This document shows positions 6,420 to 10,167 of a DNA stretch of 10,167 nucleotides, in pieces; position 1 is the first letter of the stretch, and each line of letters starts with the position of its first letter. Under the pieces are notes generated by a model. It saw only the letters and a list, made by a program, of their open reading frames with translations, did not search any database and had not been told where the DNA came from. Made by a program: the position numbers and the translations under genes. The stretch is from Planctomycetota bacterium (GTDB lineage: Bacteria > Planctomycetota > UBA11346). The stretch spans positions 8,000 through 18,166 of the forward strand of contig JAHEDF010000021.1 in the NCBI GenBank assembly GCA_024641365.1. Direction: 5' to 3'.

Positions 6420-7325
6420 TTATCGGCGTTCAGCGTGTAGATCGACTAATAATCGATTTAAAGGAAGTGAGGGCGGTTCGCTCGTAAGACCTTCAACAAA
6501 AGCGAATTTACGCGCGCGACATAATTTCTGTAATGCATGGCGATGTTTAGCAACTTCTTTAGCATACGCATCTCGTAAGGAACGTGGTTCGGCCGTTAAT
6601 AAGCCGTCATTTTCCATGCCTTCAAAACGACTAACGGTCGCCACATCTAAATCGACTTCATCTGGATCTAATAACCATACCAATGCGACATCATGTCCGC
6701 GATGACGCAATCGATCTAACGTGTCGGTAATTTCAGATGGGTCGGCAAGAAAATCACTAAAAACAATTACTAAACCTTTGTGATAAGAAGGCTGCACTAA
6801 ATGTTCCATCGATTTAACCGCATCAGTGCCTTCGATGGGTTTATGTTCTTCGAGTGATCGACAAATTCGAGATAATTGCCCACTGCGTGCTGGCTTATGT
6901 TCGATAATCGCTTTTTCATTAAAAATAACTAAACCAGCACGATCCTGTTGCTGTAAAACTAAATAAGCCATTGATGCTGCCATCATGGAGGCGTATTGAA
7001 ATTTAGAAATATTAGCACGATCACCTTTATAGGCCATGCTCGCCGATCCATCGACTACTAAGGTACACCCTAAATCCGTTTCTGCTTCATAACGTTTTAA
7101 AACTAAACGATCACTGCGCCCTAACACTTTCCAATCTAAGTGACGCAAATCATCACCAGGAACATACGGACGATGGTCAGCAAAATCGACTGAGTGCCCT
7201 TTATGTGGACTGCGGTGCGCACCTGTTTGGAGTCCTTCAACCACAATACGAGCGGCGACCTCTAAACTGTGCAGGCGCGCTAATTCGGTTGGCTGAATAA
7301 GTTTAGAAGCCGTGTTGTGCAGCAT
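6420..7325 (-). CDS. DUF58 family protein with VWA-type metal site
   Basis: This 301-residue protein is of the DUF58 (YeaD2-like) family, whose members usually work with MoxR-type AAA+ ATPases and VWA proteins. Their exact function is poorly known, with suggested roles in chaperoning and cell-envelope or stress functions. The signature R-P-Y-V-P-G-D-D-L-R-H-L-D-W-K lies at 52-66, and LVLKRYEAET follows at 74-83. The MIDAS-like D-x-S-x-S is D92-S94-S96 in VVDGSASM, with further VWA elements IEGTDAV and VFSDFLAD. No signal peptide or membrane helix is visible, so it should be cytoplasmic. It starts with ATG at 7325 with AGGGTGG just upstream. A strong terminator separates it from the upstream repeat-protein gene, so it needs its own promoter; TTGTCA at about 7361 is a weak candidate. 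An eight-T run follows its stop (6412-6405) without a clear hairpin. No MoxR gene is in the window. Confidence 0.92.
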   Translation of the reverse strand: MLHNTASKLIQPTELARLHSLEVAARIVVEGLQTGAHRSPHKGHSVDFADHRPYVPGDDLRHLDWKVLGRSDRLVLKRYEAETDLGCTLVVDGSASMAYKGDRANISKFQYASMMAASMAYLVLQQQDRAGLVIFNEKAIIEHKPARSGQLSRICRSLEEHKPIEGTDAVKSMEHLVQPSYHKGLVIVFSDFLADPSEITDTLDRLRHRGHDVALVWLLDPDEVDLDVATVSRFEGMENDGLLTAEPRSLRDAYAKEVAKHRHALQKLCRARKFAFVEGLTSEPPSLPLNRLLVDLHAERR

Positions 7326-7405
7326 GGGAAACCACCCTAGGCCCAGGAACGAGGTGACAAGGTGAGAGGTGCCCTAACAGCACAGCCGTGACGCGCCCAC
7401 AGGAT

Positions 7406-7448
7406 AAACAAAAAATTCGGCTATCTGCTTAGCGCAGATAGCCGAATT
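7406..7448 (-). terminator. Strong intrinsic terminator of the squalene-cyclase-like gene
   Basis: A perfect 15-base stem (7434-7448 with 7414-7428 on the plus strand; arms containing GGCTATCTGC and GCAGATAGCC) encloses a five-base loop. On the minus strand the stem runs into a T-rich tract at 7415-7406 (six T, one G, three T). It starts 31 bases past the stop of the secreted repeat protein. This is the clearest terminator in the window. On the plus strand no T-run follows, so it works leftward. Confidence 0.92.
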
Positions 7449-7478
7449 GAACGAATATCTCTGATAAATAGCAGCGAA

Positions 7479-8648
7479 TTACAACGAGTGATGAATCGAT
7501 TTCAGCGCGCGAATCAGATAAACGGTTGCCAAGTGTGGTAAACCTTCACCCCAACGTTTCGCACTGTTGATCCACATAATGCCTTCTTTGCCATCATCCA
7601 ATTTTGCCGGTACAGCGCGCTTCGCGATGGCAGCAAATAAATCTGCACGCCAATCAACTTTGCGACCATCTTTTAATTCAATGACTTTTAAATCTAATGT
7701 ATCAAAAGTTTTTGCCATGGTGGCGTAATAATATAATAAACCTTCTTGTTCTTTTCCTGCCATCATGCCTGGGTTGGCATCAAATTGATAATTATCCTTC
7801 GCCCAGGCTAAAGCAGCCGCCACACGTGGATCGTCCGCTTTTAAGTCTAATGCCAAATAACTGCTAATGAGCGCATATGTCATAGAGCCATAACTCGTTA
7901 ATTTAACATCTTTCGAAGCCGCTCCCTCGCCACCAGCTTCTTTCGGATTCCAACTGCCTTCAGCTTTACTTTCTTCAGGACTATACACCGCACCACCATC
8001 ATTGCTGACCCAGGGTAATTTATTGTGCGATGATAAATTTTGGCAGCGTTCTAAAAATTTAAGCGCTTTTTGCATTTGTGGGTCAGTTGTTGGAACACCT
8101 GTCGCTTTTAATGCTGCTATCGCCGTCGAAGTATTGGATAAGTCTTCATGGCCCTGCCCTTTCGATCCATAACCAATACCGCCGTTGGCAACGCTATCTT
8201 CAACATTATTTTGAGCACCGAATAAAAAGCGATGTCCACCTTTAATCCATTCAGTGTCTGTAGATTTCGTTGAAGCCAATGCCATCAAAGTAAATGAGGT
8301 GCCATAATTACCGAGCCCCTCTTCTGTCGCGTAAGTCCCACCGTCTTTTTCATGAAAATGTGTACGGAGCAAAGCTATTGCCTTGGCGATACGTGGGTCA
8401 TCGCCAGGAATTCCAACCGGATCTTTTGCCAAGGCATCTACACTCATAGCGGTAACACCGACTACGAATTGATTGCCTGGTAGAAATGCGCCATCGGGCT
8501 GCTGTTGGCTCAACAACCAATCTTGGGCTTTATTTAATAAGGCCTCCACTTCAGCTTTTGATGGTGGTGGTGTTGGTTCCGCAGCTTGTAACGCAGGTTG
8601 TACGGCCAAGCAGGTAAACATAGCTAAAGTTGGTAAAAGACGATGCAT
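7479..8648 (-). CDS. Secreted prenyltransferase/squalene-oxidase-repeat protein
   Basis: This protein has 389 residues, and residues 1-22 look like a Sec signal peptide ending in LQA-AEP, so it is expected in the periplasm or outside. The mature part has repeated helical units of the squalene cyclase/prenyltransferase alpha-alpha barrel type. The first is AQDWLLSQQQPDGAF (41-55), a QW-like repeat. Later units contain GNYGTSFTLMAL, EDLSNTSTAIAAL, LTSYGSMTYALIS and LLYYYATMAKTFD. I find no DXDD or DCTAE motif, so a true terpene cyclase activity is unlikely; a binding or scaffold role is possible, but the function is unknown. Similar proteins are frequent in Planctomycetota and Verrucomicrobiota, often near DUF58/MoxR genes, and here DUF58 is the next gene downstream. 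The start is well fixed by AGGAG five bases before the ATG at 8648. A terminator follows the gene. Confidence 0.85.
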   Translation of the reverse strand: MHRLLPTLAMFTCLAVQPALQAAEPTPPPSKAEVEALLNKAQDWLLSQQQPDGAFLPGNQFVVGVTAMSVDALAKDPVGIPGDDPRIAKAIALLRTHFHEKDGGTYATEEGLGNYGTSFTLMALASTKSTDTEWIKGGHRFLFGAQNNVEDSVANGGIGYGSKGQGHEDLSNTSTAIAALKATGVPTTDPQMQKALKFLERCQNLSSHNKLPWVSNDGGAVYSPEESKAEGSWNPKEAGGEGAASKDVKLTSYGSMTYALISSYLALDLKADDPRVAAALAWAKDNYQFDANPGMMAGKEQEGLLYYYATMAKTFDTLDLKVIELKDGRKVDWRADLFAAIAKRAVPAKLDDGKEGIMWINSAKRWGEGLPHLATVYLIRALKSIHHSL

Positions 8649-8670
8649 GGGGACTCCTATCGGTATATAA
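8649..8670 (-). promoter_or_regulatory. Ribosome binding site and possible -10 box of the repeat-protein gene
   Basis: AGGAG (8658-8654) lies five bases before the ATG at 8648, the best ribosome binding site in the window. A TATATA box at 8669-8664 sits just above it. If used as a -10 element it would start transcription inside the ribosome binding site, so the real promoter may lie further up, in the 151-base gap after the dehydrogenase gene. Confidence 0.6.
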
Positions 8671-8799
8671 GGCTCGTAAGCATTGGTTTAGCCAAATATT
8701 ACTGGTTTCTAGTACTGAGTCTGCCTAATCAGATAACAGAGCCTCAAACTGGTGTTAGTGAGTCGAACAGACATTCCCTGCTAACTTGGCTATTTTGAC

Positions 8800-9606
8800 T
8801 TAGAGCACGCCGCGCTCGTAACGCCGCCTCACCATGCCATCAGCTATTCCTGGAAATAAAGTAAGCGCGCCAAATAACCAACGCGCCAAACCATAGGGCC
8901 ATACTTCTGGGCGAGGGCGTTCAATGGCGCGCACCATGGCATGCGCAACTTGTTCAGGCGATTGCGTAGGCTCGTTTGAACCGCGCCGAGCGGCTCGTCC
9001 GCTGCGGGCCTCTGCCTGATCAAAAAATTCGCTCATCGTGCCGATCGGATGGACACTCGTTACCGCTATTTTATGACTGGCCATTTCTGTTCGTAATGCT
9101 TCTGCAATTGAAAGCTGGGCTGCTTTCGTCGCTGAATAAGCACCGGCTTCCGGACCTGTTCGACGCGCTAGGCACGATGACACAATCATAATTTGTCCAC
9201 GCCATTGATCAGCTATATCCTGCGCCTGCATAATTGGCAAAACCGAACGAATACAGTTAGTCGTTCCATACACATTCGTTGCCATGATGGCATTCCACTC
9301 GGCAATCGTCGTGTCTCCAATGGCCCGCATCAAACCATAACCAGCGTTACATACAAGCGTATCAATGCGACCAAAATGCGCATGTGTTTGCTGAATAAAG
9401 TGCTCGCAAGCATGCACATCCGCAACATCACAAGGAACCAACAAATGACCGTTACCTAATTCTGCATTAAGAGTTTCTAGTTTATCAACCCGACGAGCTG
9501 CCAAGGCTAGCCGAGCACCTTTTTTCCCTAATTCTAGCGCCAACGCACGCCCAATGCCTGCGCTCGCCCCCGTTATAGCCACCACCATGTCGTTTATTTG
9601 TCGCAT
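8800..9606 (-). CDS. Short-chain dehydrogenase/reductase (SDR family)
   Basis: This 268-residue oxidoreductase has a Rossmann fold. The cofactor motif is T12-G-A-S-A-G-I-G19, the structural motif N87-A-G, and the catalytic residues are N111, S144, Y157 and K161 (YSATK). R38-R39 after the second strand suggests NADPH over NADH. The substrate is unknown. The C-terminal part (about 225-268) contains a hydrophobic stretch (YGLARWLFGALTLFPGIA) and a basic end, as in classical SDRs that may touch the membrane. The start is uncertain: MRQINDMVVAITGAS at 9606 is the usual family form, while the frame also opens at ATG 9645, adding 13 unusual residues. Neither has a ribosome binding site. A perfect TATAAT at 9658-9653 would place the transcript start almost at 9645. 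It is upstream of the repeat-protein gene on the same strand, 151 bases away. Confidence 0.9.
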   Translation of the reverse strand: MRQINDMVVAITGASAGIGRALALELGKKGARLALAARRVDKLETLNAELGNGHLLVPCDVADVHACEHFIQQTHAHFGRIDTLVCNAGYGLMRAIGDTTIAEWNAIMATNVYGTTNCIRSVLPIMQAQDIADQWRGQIMIVSSCLARRTGPEAGAYSATKAAQLSIAEALRTEMASHKIAVTSVHPIGTMSEFFDQAEARSGRAARRGSNEPTQSPEQVAHAMVRAIERPRPEVWPYGLARWLFGALTLFPGIADGMVRRRYERGVL

Positions 9607-9652
9607 GCAGACGTTGTCGCTTAGAATTTCCCCACGTCCACACATTTACAAA

Positions 9653-9658
9653 ATTATA
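9653..9658 (-). promoter_or_regulatory. TATAAT -10 box before the dehydrogenase gene
   Basis: The minus strand reads a perfect TATAAT here, seven bases before the ATG at 9645. No recognisable TTGACA lies 16-18 bases upstream (the bases there are purine-rich, such as AAAGGA). Transcription from it would give either a nearly leaderless mRNA for the longer start or a leader of about 40 bases for the start at 9606. Confidence 0.4.
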
Positions 9659-9930
9659 GAGACTGAATCTTTTTATCCTTTTTTTCGTTTAGTCCATCAC
9701 AACGCAATATAAACGCCTCCCAATACACTAGAATATTTACTTGACTATTTACTCATTAAAAACACTGACATACAAATTGATCTGTTATTTGAATTTATTT
9801 CAAAAGAGTAATTTGATCATTTTAATTAATTGCTTTTAGTCCAACCATATGATGACCCCGCAGCACCTTATTTCACTCTGAGTCGCGAGCTGATTTCTCT
9901 ATTACTTTTAAGTACGATTAACGCTCTCAG

Positions 9931-9949
9931 CTAACACGTTAGTTATAAT
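9931..9949 (+). promoter_or_regulatory. Operator-like palindrome abutting a plus-strand TATAAT box
   Basis: CTAAC and GTTAG (9931-9942, two central bases) form a near-perfect dyad. TATAAT follows at 9944-9949. The dyad lies in the -10/-35 spacer, where a bound repressor would block polymerase. No good -35 is visible at the proper distance, so the promoter itself is tentative. Confidence 0.3.
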
Positions 9950-10156
9950 CTACGCGTCTGATGGCCTGCACCGCTTATGTACCCCCAGCATACATGCACT
10001 TTGAAGCTCAAATAGGTCAGACCATATTAGCGTCCGTCATCAACAGATCCATGAATCTAAACTGGCATGCATACCTTCTTCGACACGGATGAGCGTAATT
10101 AGCATATGTAGCAACATTTACGTGCAAATCCAACCTTCAACTGCTCAGTATTTTAT

Positions 10157-10161
10157 AAGGA
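10157..10161 (+). promoter_or_regulatory. Ribosome-binding-site-like AAGGA at the right edge
   Basis: AAGGA is followed by six A/T bases to the window end. With the usual spacing a start codon would fall at or just past position 10168, so a rightward gene probably begins immediately outside. This cannot be confirmed from the window. Confidence 0.35.
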
Positions 10162-10167
10162 AAATAT

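Larger units (their letters stand above)
9646..10167. other. Gene-poor region at the right edge
   Basis: About 520 bases hold no convincing gene on either strand. The left half (9660-9840) is strongly AT-rich and includes the inverted repeat TTTGAA (9788-9793) and TTCAAA (9799-9804) with a five-base loop. The right half is closer to average composition. It contains a plus-strand TATAAT with an adjoining palindrome (listed separately) and a 43-codon plus-strand frame (9961-10092) of no recognisable product. It probably holds the promoters of the leftward dehydrogenase gene and of a rightward gene beyond the edge. Confidence 0.6.

Noticed and set aside
9741..9769. TTGACT at 9741 as a plus-strand -35 box
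   Set aside because: The bases 16-19 positions downstream (around ACTGACAT) do not form a -10 box.
851..9976. The 11-base word CTGCACCGCTT occurs twice (near 860 and near 9966)
   Set aside because: Several repeats of this length are expected by chance in 10 kb, and the flanks do not match.

Overview
This is a gene-dense stretch of bacterial chromosome of moderate GC content. It carries eight complete protein genes, the last 24 codons of a ninth at the left edge, and several intergenic spaces of about 100 to 520 bases. No tRNA, rRNA, insertion sequence, phage gene or CRISPR array is visible. The gene set points to the Planctomycetota/Verrucomicrobiota side of bacteria. The clues are an RNase Y instead of RNase E, a DUF58 protein beside a secreted squalene-cyclase-like repeat protein, a single-domain mannose-1-phosphate guanylyltransferase, an AccB with the variant biotin motif EAMKVFNEI, and a cation diffusion facilitator of the SDALESVV type. 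This placement is an inference from family resemblance, not a proven identification.

Left part (1-2214): the end of a rightward gene meets accB (biotin carrier of acetyl-CoA carboxylase) tail to tail. A zinc/iron-type cation efflux protein follows on the same minus strand. accB has no accC directly behind it. The space between accB and the efflux gene holds a perfect 14-base palindrome and a possible folded element. The efflux gene and rny are divergent and share a 359-base intergenic region with several hairpins.

Centre (2215-5208, plus strand): rny (RNase Y, a membrane-anchored mRNA decay endonuclease) is followed after 15 bases by an isochorismate synthase gene (menF type), probably in one transcript. 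This implies a classical o-succinylbenzoate menaquinone pathway, with the rest of the pathway outside the window.

Right part (5224-9645, all minus strand): in order of transcription these are a short-chain dehydrogenase, a periplasmic squalene-cyclase-like repeat protein with a strong intrinsic terminator, a DUF58 protein with a VWA-type metal site, and a GDP-mannose-forming guanylyltransferase. The terminator and the gaps suggest several transcription units instead of one operon. The last 522 bases carry no convincing gene. They hold two perfect TATAAT boxes, one firing left towards the dehydrogenase and one firing right beside an operator-like palindrome. A ribosome-binding-site-like AAGGA at the very edge suggests that a rightward gene starts just outside.

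Most of the window is core metabolism and housekeeping. I see no clear new multi-gene system. The points best worth following are the DUF58/squalene-cyclase-like pair, the mutually exclusive hairpins in front of rny, the unusual metal-site residues of the efflux protein, and the orphan accB.
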